Of a stretch of DNA of 37,046 bases, positions 1 to 15,100 are shown in pieces. A program made the translations under genes and the position numbers. The stretch is from contig NW_003147276.1 in the NCBI RefSeq assembly GCF_000003605.2, forward strand, positions 316,704-353,749. Reading direction: 5' to 3'. Position 1 is the first letter of the stretch. Every line of letters begins with the position of its first letter. Under the pieces are notes generated by a model. That model made no database searches. It saw only the letters and a program-made list of their open reading frames with translations, and was not told where the DNA came from. This DNA comes from Saccoglossus kowalevskii. Lineage: Eukaryota > Hemichordata > Enteropneusta > Harrimaniidae.

Positions 1-120
1 TCTCAATGACATATCCAATGATCGGACTTCCTCCATCATTCTCTGGCGGTGTCCATTTCAGAGTCATGGCAGTACTGTCAATGTCACTGACAGTAGGTCT
101 ACATGGTGCTTCAGGAACAT
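1..120 (-). CDS. Exon E58: Fn3 domain 46, cut by the window edge
   Basis: First 120 bp of an Fn3 exon after a TTTACCAG acceptor. It starts DVPEAPCRPTVSDID, then TLKWTPPENDGGS and GYVIE, ending at the window edge in strand C. The remaining ~180 bp and any further domains lie outside. The array therefore continues past Fn46. Confidence 0.93.
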
Positions 121-3100
121 CTGGTAAAAAGCCATTGCAATGTCAAAAACTTTCTATGTTGTGTTTTATTCATACTCACCACACTTTACATGCTGTTACT
201 GCGAGCCTTTTTTTCTCCCATGCATCTGATGGTGTTACTTATTATGAACATGCTTTTCAGTTTCATGACTGAACACTACACACTAAAGGTAAACCATTAT
301 GTGGCACAGGAGGGGAACTTTTTTAGATTTTGATCAGGAAAAGTTTCATACGAAATCATCATGTTATTATCACATACTTTTTAAATATTAGGTTTATTAG
401 TGAAACTAACCTGAAACATGCTGCAGTTAAGAGGGTCATGCTGGTTTGTTTTTAATAAAAACAAGTCACCCATTCAATATAGCAAACAGTTACTTACCAT
501 AAGGTGGTTTAGCAACTCGGGATGCAGATGGTTCACCGTATTTGCCAACACCAGCTTTGTTCTCAGCGGCAACTCGGAATTGGTATTCAGATCCTTCAGT
601 TAATTGAGTAACTGTGTATTCTGTATCCAAGACTGATTCTCTATTTACTCTGGTCCATCTGGCACTAAATTTGTCTTTCTTTTCAATGATGTATCCAGTT
701 ATTGGTGAACCACCATCATTACTTGGTGGTGTCCATTTCAAAGTCATCTTTGTAGAATCAACAGCAGTTATATCTGGACTGCTTGGAGCATCAGGCACAT
801 CTACAGATGTTGCAATAAATACTATAAATCAGAAATAATTTGTGGGAAACTGATTTTTATAAACTGAATTGAATGGGCAGGATGGGTTCATCTTTCCAAA
901 AACATCAAACATCATTCATATTTAACTCATCTATTTTAAATATTTTGAGTACAGATGACATACATCACTTTCATTACATCATTTCATTACTCATTATTGT
1001 GTGTTTACATGAGTTGATTGAAAATTGCAAGTAAACATTTCTTGAGTGTACAGCTATGACATGTACAATCTTGAAATATGATATTGTTCTATATCATTTA
1101 TACTTTTCCAACAACCAAACATGGTTGCATTAAAACATACCATATGGTGGTTTGGCAACTTGAGGTCCAGTAGATTCACTTGGTTTTCCAACACCAGCTT
1201 TGTTCTCAGCAGCAACACGGAATTCATATTCTGACCCCTCCTTCAAATCAGTCACAGTGTAAGACATTTCCTTGACAGGGTATCTATTGACCTTAGACCA
1301 GGTGGATGAAAATTTGTCTTTTCGTTCAATGACATAACCAGTGACAGGACTGCCACCATTGTCTTCAGGCTCACTCCATGTGAGCTTCATAGTTGTTGAT
1401 GTGACATCACTTATGACTGGTTTACCTGGTGGGCCCGGTACATCTACAGTGAAGAGACAGTATTGCATGATTAGAGACAAAAAGCAACTGTATAAATACT
1501 ATGGCATACATTGTCAAATTTCATAAAAATCATAATTTCCCTATATCAATTGGTCTGTGGAAGCAATTATACTGTTTATATCAACAAGAAATACAGCTGC
1601 CAGACAAAAGGTGGAAAGGGGTATTTCATTGGTCATGCCATTTTATTTACAATAAAATAAACTTGTGACAATATACTCAAGGAGTGCAAAGCAGTATAAA
1701 AACCCAGACATACCATATGGTGGTTTGGCAACTTTAGAATCTGATGGTTCACTGAATGCCCCAACACCAGCTTTGTTCTCAGCAGCAACTCGGAACTCAT
1801 ATTCTGAACCTTGTACCAGGTCATTCACTCTATAGGTGGCTTCTGGGATGTTGTTTCTTGTAGCTCTAGTCCATCTTGTACTAAATTTATCTTTTCTTTC
1901 AAGCACATAATTTGTGATTTCACTTCCTCCATCATTTTTCGGTGGAGTCCATGTGAGAGTCATTGCAGTCTCTGTTATATCTGATATTTTAGGTTTGCTT
2001 GGTGCATCAGGCACATCTAGAAATACACGAAATACTTATTTATTTCAATGAAGGAGAGTTTACTAAATATAAATAAATGAAAAATAATATCTTATTGATA
2101 TAAGTATGATACATTTGTACCTCCAGTTTTATAATAAAATGTGGAAACAAGCAATAAGCAGTTGTAATTTTTGGCATGTAACTAAACATTACTTTATTTT
2201 ATTACATAATTATGGGTCACATTTGTTTATATTTTTGTCAATCAAAAAGTGAATGTATGATAACACATGTCACTCCGTGATCAGCACTAGCTTGGAATCT
2301 GCTGTGACAGGGTTGCCTGTAAGTTGTTATATTAACAGAGATACATACATATATATTTAATAACAGATAATGTCCCTATTAAATCTTCTGGTGTCAATGA
2401 CTGCATGGTTCTTGCCAAACAGTCACTGTGTATACACATACACTCAAAACAAGTGTAACGGACAATTCTACCTTAGTGCATTCATAAGCAAAATGTCTTT
2501 ACATTGAATACATTGATGAGTGGAGACAATCTTTATTTGTGAAATTGGGAAATGAGAAATTAGCCATTCTAACATGTCATTTGAATACATACCATATGGT
2601 GGTTTAGCAGTGATGGATTTAGAAGGTTCACTCGCAGGACCAACACCAGCTTTGTTCTCAGCACTAACACGGAATTGATATTGATTGCCTTCAATCAGAT
2701 CTGTTACAGTATATGTAGTATCTGTGACTCGTTCTTTGTGTGCTTTGGTCCATCTCTGTCTGCTCACATCACAACGTTCGATAACAAAGCCAGTGATAGG
2801 TGAGCCACCATCAGATTCAGGTGGTGTCCATGTTAGGGTGGCATGAGTCTTGTCCACTTTACTGACATCAGGTTGGCCAGGTGCACTTGGTACATCTGTA
2901 AATATAACATGTGAAATGACACTGGCAAGCTTGGAATAATCTGTTTTTCAAGTGAAAGCCCACTTGGTCTAGCCATATTTATTAGCATTGAATGAGAGTA
3001 AGAATTAAGAACAGCAGCATAGTTAATTATAGAATATCCACCGATTTGCCACCATCATCTACATTGTTATGATATAATTTGCACATTGACAAGCTTCTAA

Positions 3101-6100
3101 TATATTGGTCAATAATTGGCCAACAAAATTCATATTCTTTATTTGGATAAGTGAAAAATATTGGGCAGATTATATTATATATTAAAAAGTCTTTACCATA
3201 TGGTGGTTTAGCAGTTCTTGGTTCAGTTGGTTCACTATATTTGCCAATACCAGCTTTATTTTCAGCAGCAACACGGAACTCATAATCACTGCCTTCTTTT
3301 AGATCTGTTACTTTGAAGTTGGTTTCCCTGACAGCATATTTGTTAGCCTTGCTCCATCTACTGGAGAACTTCACTCTCATTTCAATGATATATCCTGTTA
3401 TAGCAGATCCACCATCATTATCTGGTGGAGTCCAGGTAAGGTTCATGGTAGTACTGGTAACATCAGAGATGTCCGGCTTTCCTGGTGCATCTGGAACATC
3501 TATTGACAATGTATTAAAAAATATCAGTTTAATTGTAGACTCAATTGATAACTAGCTCTGAATAGAACATTAAATCTTATGCTTAGCTATGTATGTATAT
3601 GCTACACCCTTACCATATGGTGGTTTGGCAACTTTAGAATCTGATGGTTCACTGTATTTGCCAGCACCAGCCTTGTTCTCAGCAGCAACTCGGAACTGAT
3701 AATCTGAGCTCTCTGTAAGTCCAGTAATTTTAAATGTAAGATCAAGTACAGTGTCTCTGTTCACTTTAACCCATCTTGTTGAGAATTCCTCCTTCTTTTC
3801 AATGATGTATCCAGTAATCTTGCTTCCACCATCTGATTCTGGTTCCTCCCATGTGAGGACCATAGAAGTAGATGAAACATCACTCACTGTTGGTTTACCA
3901 GGAGCATCTGGTACATCTAAAAAACAAAACAATAATAAGCTTCATTAGTTTACAATCATCTTTATCTCCAATTCCAAGATGAATGAACTCTTCATGTTAT
4001 ATCCATGCTGCTGCTGTTGTATCTGCACTCTTCCACTCACCATAAGGTGGCTTTGCAACTCTAGGTTCTGTTGGTTCACTTGCCGGTCCAACACCAGCTT
4101 TGTTCTCCGCAGCAATGCGGAATTGGTACTTATTCCCTTGCTTCAGTTTATCCACCTTGAATGTGGTTTCCAAGACTTTGTATTTATTTGCTTTCACCCA
4201 TTTGATAGAGTGTTCGTCCTTCATCTCGATTATGTAGTTGATGATGGGAGAACCTCCATTACTCTCAGGTGGTGACCAATTTAAAGTCATTGATGTGGCT
4301 TGAACGTCTGTGATCTCTGGTGTTTTAGGAGCACTGGGTAAATCTGAAGAACACAGCAAGATCAGAGAAAATGTTGAAGACGTAAAGATATGAAAAAAAG
4401 AGAAAGAATAAGGATGGACATAAAAGAGATGGGTTGCATGCTGTAGGATATGCAGAATTTCAGATTCCTTTTTTGATGTGAACCAAATATTATCCTGTAT
4501 CTTCACTTTAAGGTACAGTAGGAGTCACACCACTTTACATGCATTACACAAGCAATTTGTCTCACCATATAGTAGTACATTAGACGATTGACTCGGAGGA
4601 CCAGCACCAGCCTTGTTCTCAGCACTAACACGGAACTGATACTCTGCACCATCATACAAGTTAGTAACAGTATATGTGGTTTCAGAGACTCTGTTGATTT
4701 GTATCCATTTATTGTTCTTATCTTTTCTTTCAATGAAGTAACCAAGGACAGCACTTCCACCATCTGACTGTGGAGGTTCCCATTTCAAAGTGACTGAGGT
4801 TTCAGTTGTACTAGTAGCTTCTGGTGATCCTGGGGCTCCAGGTACGTCTTAGGAAAGTAAGTGAATAGTAAGGAGTGAATAAAAATTTAGCACAGAAAGG
4901 AAGGAAGAAAGAAAAGAGAAAAAAAGAAAAGATGATCCTAATTGCACTGAGTGAAATAAGAGTAAAATTGAACAAGAATGCCAGAACAGAAATTGCAAAA
5001 AAAGCTTATAAGAAAACAAAAGATTGAGTGATTCCACTATGGGGCCTGTATGTTACAGTATTTTTTTCCATTTGCAAGTACCATCTTACCATAGGGGTCT
5101 TTGGCTGTGATAGGTAATGTTGGGGAACATGGTTTGCCAATTCCAGCTTTGTTTTCAGCAGCTATTCTGAACTCATACTGGTTTCCTTCTTTCAAGTCAG
5201 TAACTTGGTATGTCAGTTCTGTTGTCTTTCCAGCAGCAACCCATCGCGAACTGTATTGATCTTTACGTTCAATGATATAGCCAGTGATTTCACTACCTCC
5301 ATCACTATTGGGTGGTTGCCATGTGAGCTGAGCTGATTTACTGGTGATGTCACTAACTTCTGGGTTCTTAGGAGCACCAGGCACATCTTAAGTGATAGAT
5401 GATGAGATTTACAGCGTGTATTAAGTATTTTGAGTTTATTGTGATGAACATCAGCTGAACAGGGTTTTAGGAGAGTTCAGCAATACTAACAATCCAAGGG
5501 ATTTCTGTTGCTTATGCTTGGCAAGCAAGGTTTGCTCAAAGTAGTATGTGCTCTTATTATTTTGCTCAAACACATGTATACTTACACTGGTTTTAGTGAT
5601 TGTCAATCATACAATTGATAATATCAATAATTCACAAACAAATGTAGTATTTAAAATTTTTAAGCACTTTTCAACAAAATAGAGGAAGTTAAAAACAGAA
5701 CAGAACAGAGACTGGAATTAAATTATAATTTATGTATCCTAGATAGACACAATTATTATACTTACCGTATGGTAGTTTAGCAATGACTGGTTTAGATGGT
5801 TCACTTGGTTCACCTACTCCAACTTTATTCTCAGCTGACACTCTGAACTCATACTCTGTATCTTTAATCAAGTCAGATACTCGGAAAGTTTCTTCTTTGA
5901 TAGTAGCTCTTGTGACTCTAATCCATCTATCTTTCGCAGTGTCTCTTTTCTCAATGATGTAACCAGTAACTCTGGCACCACCATCAGAATCTGGAGGTGT
6001 CCAGGTGAGAGTGGCTTCAACATCAGTAACATCGCTGACATCTGGTCTTCCAGGTGCATCTGGAAGACTGATCTTCAAAGCGACCACGTTACTTGGCTTA

Positions 6101-9100
6101 CCAACACCAGCTTTGTTCTCAGCACAGGCACGGAACTCATAGTCATCACCTTCTGTAAGGTCAGTAACAGTAAATGTTGTTTCAGTAGATGTCCCGGTCT
6201 TGGTAAATCTGGCACTAAATTTTTCTTTCTTTTCAATAACATATCCGGTAACTTTAGCTCCACCATCATCTTCTGGAGGTTCCCAAGTTAAAGTCAAGGA
6301 TGTTGGTTTAGAGTCTTTGATGGTTGGAGTGCCAGGTGGGCCTGGAACATCTGAAACACAAAACAAAAGCTCAGTATTTTGATAATCGCAGATAAAATGA
6401 AGACAGCAATTTCATGTCAGTTTCATCAAATGTTAAATATATGAAATTGTATTTTGTGAACTAAATTTGCATGCACAGAGACTGTAATCCTCTATGAGTG
6501 GAGACATATGCATAGGAACTGATTTCTGGAAACATTGCATGCAGCAACTTACCATATGGTGGTTTGGCAATTCTAGTATCAGATGGGGGACTTGGTTTAC
6601 CAATACCAGCCTTATTCTCAGCTGAAATTCTAAACTCATATTCATTGCCTTTCTTTAAGCCATCAACAACAAATGTTGTTTCTGACACAGTGTAGTCATT
6701 GACCTTTGTCCAGCGAGATGCAAATTTATCTTTCTTTTCAATTACATAATTGAATATTTCACTACCACCATCCGATTCAGGTGGTGTCCATGTTAGTTTC
6801 ATTGTCTTTTCAGTGATGTCTGTGACATCTGGCTTACCAGGTGCATCAGGAAGATCTGAGAAATTGTGCAGGAAGAAGACAGATAGACAAAGCCCCAGTG
6901 AGTTTGCAAAAGAGATGAAAAAGCATAGCAGCAATGATTATAGAAATCCAATTAACTCATTTAGAGGTGACACAAATTTTACTTTGTCTTATGAACAGCA
7001 TACAACACTTATACACCAAATATGTTGAAGATCAAATAAGCAGAAAAAGCAGCTCTGAAAGCACTGATATTAATTTATGATGTATGGAGACGTGATAGTG
7101 ACCAAATAATATCATGCAGACTATGTGACCGACTCACCATATGGTGGTTTAGCAACTCTAGGACCAGCCACATCACTTGGTTTACCTAAACCAGCTTTGT
7201 TCTCTGCAATAACCCTAAATTCGTACTGAGATCCTTCCACCAGTTCTTTCACCGTGTATTTGAGTTCTGTTATGGTCTCTCTGCTAGATTTGCTCCATCG
7301 ACTTGAGAACTGCTCTCTCTTTTCAACAACATAGTTGATTACGGGGCTCCCACCGTCACTATCAGGTGGACTCCAAGTCAATGTCATTTGCGTACTGTCC
7401 ACAGCAATGATTTCAAGCTTAACAGGTGGGCCAGGTACATCTGTTAGTGATAACCATCCCAAGAGAGAAAAGCAGGAAACAGAAGGATAGAGTAATGAGA
7501 CCAAGAAAACCGATTCACCAAGTGTTAGTGTAAAATGAAGCACTTGTGCAATAAGATCAATTTTAAAATCTCCCCAAAGAACTTACCATATGGTGGTTTT
7601 GCAATCTGTGTTTTTGATGGTTCACTGTATTCACCAACACCAGCAGCATTTTCAGCAGCGACTCTAAACTGATACTCAGTACCTTCTAGGAGATCTGGCA
7701 CTGTGAAGGTGGTATTACTGATATTGTTCTTGTTTGCTTTGACCCATCTTCCTCGTTTGGTGTCACATTTCTCAACATGATAACTAGTGATTTCACTGCC
7801 ACCATCTTCTTTAGGAGGTGTCCAAGTCAATGTCATTTCTGTACTGTCAAAGGCCGTAACATCAGGAATGCCAGGGCAACCAGGAGGATCTGAAGAACAG
7901 AAAGTTCAAATGATTATATTATTAAACAAAACAGTAATATGACCATGTTGGATGTTGAGATATTTAATGGAGGCAAAGTTGATTCAGAGAGCAGTATTTT
8001 TTGTCCATTTATATGTCCATATACAAAATAGGCATTACTACAATGATGACCACTAAAATTTATATATTTCTTGACAATCCCATGCTTCATGCATCAGCTG
8101 GAAGGTGGAGATGACTTACAAATCTTTGGTTTGGTTTCAGTTGGTCCAGCAGTTGCACTTGGTGGACTGGTGCCTGCTTTATTTTCAGCAGAGACACGGA
8201 ACTCATATTCTACATGTTCTTTGAGATCGGAAACAGTGTGTGAAGTTGTCTTAATGTCAGCATCAAGTTTTGTCCATGTTGAGGAAGTCTTTTCCTTCAG
8301 TTCTAGTACGTAGCCAGTAATTCGACTTCCACCATCTGTTGATGGAGGAGTCCAAGTGAGGGATATTGAGGTGGCGTTCACATCAGTCACAGAAGGTTTG
8401 CCAGGAGCTGTAGGCACATCTAAGCAGAGAAATGAGGTTTGAAGGTGTGAAAAGTGAAAGGCAGCATGATTTGACAATTAAAGAATGAAATGCTGAAGTG
8501 TATAAAAAAGCAGCAATAGCATATCCTAAAAACTAACCATATGTCATTTGCAAGTCAGATGATTCACTGTATTTGCTAACACCAGCTTTGTTCTCAGCAG
8601 CAATTCGGAATTTGTAGTCTGAGTTTTCATAAAGACCAGTTACAACATATTCATTTTCCAGAGTGGTTTCGTTTTTATTCACTCGTATCCATCGACTACT
8701 TATTCCTTCCATTTTTTCCACAATATAAGTTGTGATCTTGCTACCGCCATCAGATGTAGGTGGTTCCCAGGTCAGTTTCATTGATGTGCATTTGATGTCA
8801 CTAACGACTGGTCTGCCAGGTGCTCCTGCAACATCTGGGAACAAATTCCATACCCGTGGTCAATAATAATTGGTTTCCTGATCATGCAAGTAAACCACAT
8901 TAGGCAAGCATGGAAATAATGTTAAAGCTAGAAATTCAAGTATGAGAAGATGTATATGGACTGAGAAATTGAGATATGAATATGTCTGGAAGGAGGAACT
9001 CAATACAGATCAAGCAGAAAGAATAACTTAAAATAGCATGCTCCAGCCTGGAAGGGTAGACATATAAAACAGGAACACTGGACTTCATGCATCAGTCAGC

Positions 9101-12100
9101 ATGCTATCTTACCATAGGGTGGTCGAGCCTTTTCAGGTTTGGATGGTTCACTTGGTTTACCAGGTCCAGCTTTATTTTCAGCTGTAACTTGGAATGTGTA
9201 CTCATTTCCTTCAGTTAAGTTGTCAACTTGGAATGTCAGCTCACTGACTGTAATGTTGTTTACTCGAATCCACTTGGGCATATAACCTTCTCTCTTTTCG
9301 ATAAAGTATCCAGTTATTTCACTGCCTCCATCACTCAATGGTGCTGTCCAGGTAAGTGTCATGTGAGTTGAATTGATGTCGGACACTTTGGGAGTACCCG
9401 GTGAATCTGGTACATCTACAATGGTGAGTTACATACAATGACCAATTATATTTTGTGACATGCAGATGTAGATCCGCCAACCGGTACATTCTTAAGATAT
9501 GTTGATGATCCATTTACACCAAATAAAATATTCAGGATGTCAGTTTTCAGTAGAAAACAAAAAAATCCAGATTGCACAAAGATAGTAAGGATTACATGTG
9601 TACTTCCTCCCACAATTCTTCTCAAACATTCAAGGTACACATGAGAAGAATTTACTAATGGAATAAATTAGGGAATAAAGTAGCTGTCACGATGGACAGG
9701 CAATATCTAAATCATTAGGTGATTCTATTATTATTAAGTAAATCACTTACCAAATGGATGTTTGGCCTTCACTGGTCCGCATGTACTACTGGGTTTACTC
9801 AGGCCAGCTTTATTCTCAGCAAACACTCTGAATTCATATTCTTGACCTTGGACAAGTTCCTCAACAGTCAGTTCAAGTTTTGACATTCTCTCACGGTTCA
9901 CACGTACCCAACTGGTACTGAAAGCATCTTTGCGTTCAACGAAGTAGCCAGTGATTGGACTTCCACCATCAGATGCTGGCTCTGCCCATTTAAGGCTGAT
10001 TGCTGTTGGAGATGTGGCTGTTACGTCTGGTGTTCCAGGTGCATCTGGTACATCTGTAAATGGAACAAAAGAAAGAGATGACATATGTAGTTCAAATTGT
10101 CATAGATAGACACTTATTGTGATGCTTATTGTGAGGTAAAAATAATTCATTATGACAATATATAAAAGTGATCTTACTGTATGGTGGCTTGGCAACAACT
10201 GGACCAGCTGGTTTACTTGGTTTTCCAACACCTGCTTTATTTTCAGCAGCAACACGGAACTCATATTCATTGCTTTCAATGAGGTCTTCCACATTATATG
10301 TTGTTTCAGAAACTTTTCCAATTGCTACCCATCTTGTACTAAACTTCTCTTTCTTCTCAACCACGTATTTGGTAATGTCGCTTCCACCATCATGGTCAGG
10401 TGGTGTCCAGGTTAGAGTCAAAGATGATGCTGTAACCTCACTGATGTCTGGTTTTCCAGGTGCATCTGGTGCATCTACAATTGGAGAAGAATTGGAATCA
10501 CACTAACACATTCTTGTATGCCATTCTCACAAATAGGGTTTCTGCAAGCCTAGCAGTATGCATTTTTTTTTAACTGTTGAGGGGTCAGTCAAATTAATAA
10601 TCTCTAAATGATGCTGGGCATCAAGTATTGTATTGTTTCAATGACACTTTCAAGTGAAAAAACTAGAAATCAAACCAAGGATGTAAGATCAAATTGTTCC
10701 ATGAGTTGTTCTGTCATAAAACAGCTACCAGAATAGAAACACAAAACATGGAGGACCATAGACTTACCATATGGCAACTTGGCTTTAGTTGGTCCAGTTG
10801 GCTCACTGGGTTTACCAATACCAGCAAGGTTTTCAGCACAGACACGGAATAGATACTCATTGCCTTCAAACAGACCTGTTACTGTATATTCCAATTCTAA
10901 GCATGTTTCTTTGTTAGCAGTTATCCATCTGTCTCTACCAACATCACATCTTTCAATGACGTATCCTTCTAAAGGAGCACCGCCATCATCCTCTGGTGGT
11001 GTCCATGTTAGGGTCACTGATGTCAGTGTGGTGTCAATAACCTCAGGTTTACCAGGTGCGCTTGGAACATCTGGAAATCAAGAAAAAAGTTATGAAGACA
11101 TTCATATAAAAGAAGCTTTCTAAGCATTGCCCATCTATCTAATGTTCAGCTATTTTAAAGCTGTAAATTAAGAATTATTTGATGCCTATTTTCCAGAGGG
11201 AAAGGTACATATGTCTGTCTTGTTATCATCGTCATTTTCAAGATTTAAAGTATTTCATCACTGTTTCCTGAGCATGGATAGTGCAGGGGTCAATATTAAT
11301 TGATTTACATAAATGTGGTTACATATAATACACTTACTGTAGGGTGGTCTTGCTTTGATGACATCTGATGGTTGGCTCGGTTTACCAACACCAGCAGCAT
11401 TCTCGGCAGATACTCGGAAGATATATTCTGAGCCTTCATTCAATTCATAGACTGTTACAGATGTATCGGTCACAAGTTCTTCCTTGTGAGCTCTAGACCA
11501 TCTTCTGTGCTTGACATCACATTTTTCAACAACGTATCCAATGATTTTGGAACCGCCATCATCTTCTGGTGGTGCCCAAGTCAGTGTCATTTTAGTAGCT
11601 TGGATATCCGTAGCGGATGGCTTACCAGGAGGAGCTGGTACATCTGAAAATAACATCAATCAAACATTAATAATGAGAAACAGAAATATAGCAACAGGTG
11701 ATGTTAGATTAAACAATTACTTCTTTGAAAGGCAAAAGTAAGTATAAAATCCTTAATACAATAAATAATATATCCTAACATTTTGCATGAAATATACTGA
11801 CTAAAATTTAGATGGGAACAATTCTGATCAAAAACGGACAAGAAAACAAAATTATTGTAATTACATAACAAAAATTAATTAACATTCTTTCACGTTCTGT
11901 ATTAATTTAAATTTCTGTTATAGAATAGTATAACATGAATCGTATAATTAGAGTTCCTAAAAAATAATAGTATAGCAACATATCGAAACAATGTTAGAAT
12001 AAAACTGGTGTAAAACATGAAACACATTATCAGCTGCCTCATTCTTGGTGATATTATTGAGTAGGTGACTGATATGTTAACACTTTTACTGTCATATTCA

Positions 12101-15100
12101 ATTCTAATGAAATTAACATACCATATGGTGGCTTGGCAATTCTAGGATCTGATGGTTCACTGGGTTTACCAGCACCAGCCCTATTCTCAGCAGCAACTCG
12201 GAATTGATATTCTGATCCAGTTTTTAAGTCTGCTACAGTGTATGTTGTTTCGGTAACTAAAGATTCTTTCACTCTCGTCCATCGGCTACTGAATTTCTCC
12301 TTCTTTTCAATCAAGTATCCAACAATTGGACTACCGCCATCTGTATCTGGTTCAGCCCATGTTAATGTCATTTCTGTGGTGTCTACTTTGGTAATATCTG
12401 GTTTTCCTGGCGCACTTGGCACATCTAAGAACAGGAAAAAAAGGAGAAAAATATGTACTACAGGGACAGCAAGACAATTATTTTGCCTGATATACTTAAC
12501 ATAAAATTTACTCTATTTGTAAGATGAGAGATATGTCTTATATTTTGCAGAAAAAATACCTAGTAACACTAGTAGATAGTTTTTGATAAACCAAGCAATT
12601 GAGAAATACTTGTCAAAAATGTATTTAAAAAATTAAGCCAAAATTCAATACATGGAATGGGTGTAATGTACTTGATATTAAAAATACATGTGCTTTAAAG
12701 TGCTAGAACAGAAGCAGTGTGACTATGAATCCTGTATTGTTATGTAAGGTTTATCTGTCTGTAACTATTTAGACAAGAGAGGCACTTACCATATGGTAAT
12801 TTGGCCAAAGTAGGATCTGATGGCTCGCTTGGTTTACTGATACCAGCTTTATTTTCTGCTGACACTCTAAATATGTATTGACTATTTTCGATAAGGCCAG
12901 GCACTGTATACGTCATTTCACTGACAGCTAATTTGGAAACTTTCATCCATCGATCATGCTTGGTTTCACACTTCTCAATGTAGTATCCAGTGATAGGAGA
13001 ACCACCATCATTCTCTGGTTCAGTCCATGTGATTGTGATGGATGACTTGGTAGAGTCCACAACCTTTGGTTTTCCAGGTGCATCTGGTTCATCTGCAAGC
13101 AAGAATTAAGAAATAAAACATATTTATCTTTAAATTCTAAAAATTTACATATTAAATATTTTTTTTTACATCACAAGCAACTACAGCTACACCACATACA
13201 GCTACATGAACTTTTGCCATTAATGTACAATACAGGCTTGAAATTGCCAGAAACTGTAATGTGGTAGGGAATATTAAGTTTAATAGTGGTTGGTATCAGG
13301 AACTTTAGTGAGAAACACCACAACTCATCAACACTGACTGACATCATTTCTTTGTGATATGCCTTCAGACTGATATTGTTTTGTGTTTTTGAACTTTTGT
13401 TTGGAATCATCTGAAATTTAAAATAGTTACCATAAGGTGGTTTAGCTTTTCTTGGTTTTGTTGGCTCACAAGGTGGTCCAGCACCAGCAGCATTCTCAGC
13501 GTAAACCCTGAACTGATATTCATTGCCTTCCATAAGGTCAGTAACAGTAAATGTGGTGTCAGTGACACCATCTTTGTTTGCTCTCATCCATCGTTTTCTG
13601 CTGATATCACATCTTTCAATAATGTATGCAGTTATTGGTGAGCCACCATCAGATTCAGGTGCTGTCCAGGTTAAGGTCATCTGGGTACTGTCAACCTTGC
13701 TGATATCTGGAGTACTTGGTGGACCAGGTACATCTTTATGAAGTAAGAAACAGATATTATAATTATCATAATATTTCCCAAGAATTGCAATACAGCAAAT
13801 TTGTGTTAGTAATACTTTTTATGTAATCGCCACCTGACTATAGTAGCCACCTTTAGGCAGTCCAACTGGTCACCATTTTGACATTGATTAACCCTAATCT
13901 ATTTGTTCAGAATTTCAGTAAAAAACACACCAATCCATTCAGGGATTAGTAGCTGAAGAATAGCCTTGCATAAAACCAAACAATTAGATAAAAACAGTTA
14001 TATATTTATCACATATTTTCACAATTTGACATGGGCACAATCCATCTTGACTCAAAGCAGGAATGATTAATATTTACTGGATTTGAGTCTTTATTTCTCA
14101 ACACTTGATAATCAGATACTATTAAATGCATGGCACTCACCATATGGTGGTTTAGCTCTGACAACATCAGATGGTTTGCTTGGAGCACCAACACCTGCTT
14201 TATTCTCAGCAGCAACTCTGAACTCGTAGTCAGTTCCTTCAGTTAGACTATTAACAGTACACGTTAAATCAGCAACTGACTCTCGTGTTGCTTTCATCCA
14301 CCTAGATGAGCTAATTTCTTTACGCTCAATGACATAATTGAAAATCTCAGAATCACCATCAAATTCAGGTTCAGTCCAGGTCAGTTTGATCTGTGTACCA
14401 CTGATCTGGGTTGGTACAGGTTTTCCTGGCGCATCTGGAACATCTATAAAGATTGGACAATGCATGGAAATCAGTTGTAAATCATCTCTAAGTTTACTTT
14501 CATGACAACACAAGGTTACATTCACACAGTAACTTGGAATATTAACAAAACAGACAGTGAACACAAGGTACACCAACTGACACTGAGTCTTTATTTGAGA
14601 TATAGTTTTAGGAATTCTATAAATTGCTTTTAACAGTTTTAACATTGGTAGTTAATACCAGATTTTGGAATTGGTATTTATTCACCATGCAGATACAACA
14701 AGCATGCCAATAAATTCTCAATCTTACCATATGGAGGTTTAGCTTTTTGTGGTTTAGATGGTTCACTTGGTTTACCGACCCCAGCCTTATTTTGAGCACT
14801 GACCCTAAATTCATAAGTTGTGCCTTCAATAAGCTGAGTAACTCTTAGAGTAGTATCAATCTCTATGTCTTTATTAACTCTAACCCAGCGAGTGCTTGTC
14901 ACATCTTTCTTTTCAATGACATAACCAGTCACAGGGCTACCACCATCATTGTCAGGTGCTGCCCATGTCAATGTCATGGCAGTGGAATCAACCTTGCTCA
15001 CTTCTGGTTGTCCAGGTGCATCTGGTACATCTGGTTACAAGATAATTTGCATAGATTATCATTCAACATTGGAGGCTAACACAATATACATGTATATTAT

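Noticed and set aside
8071-8313. Plus-strand open frames across most exons (for example 8071-8313, 10168-10506, 15760-16071)
   Set aside because: They are antisense shadows of Fn3 exons with recurring reversed motifs such as PPS.SGGVQV; they lack own splice logic and domain similarity.
9101-9112. Exon-to-exon length variants (E50, E40, E49) as frameshifted pseudo-exons
   Set aside because: All differ by multiples of three, have intact GT-AG sites and keep the domain core.
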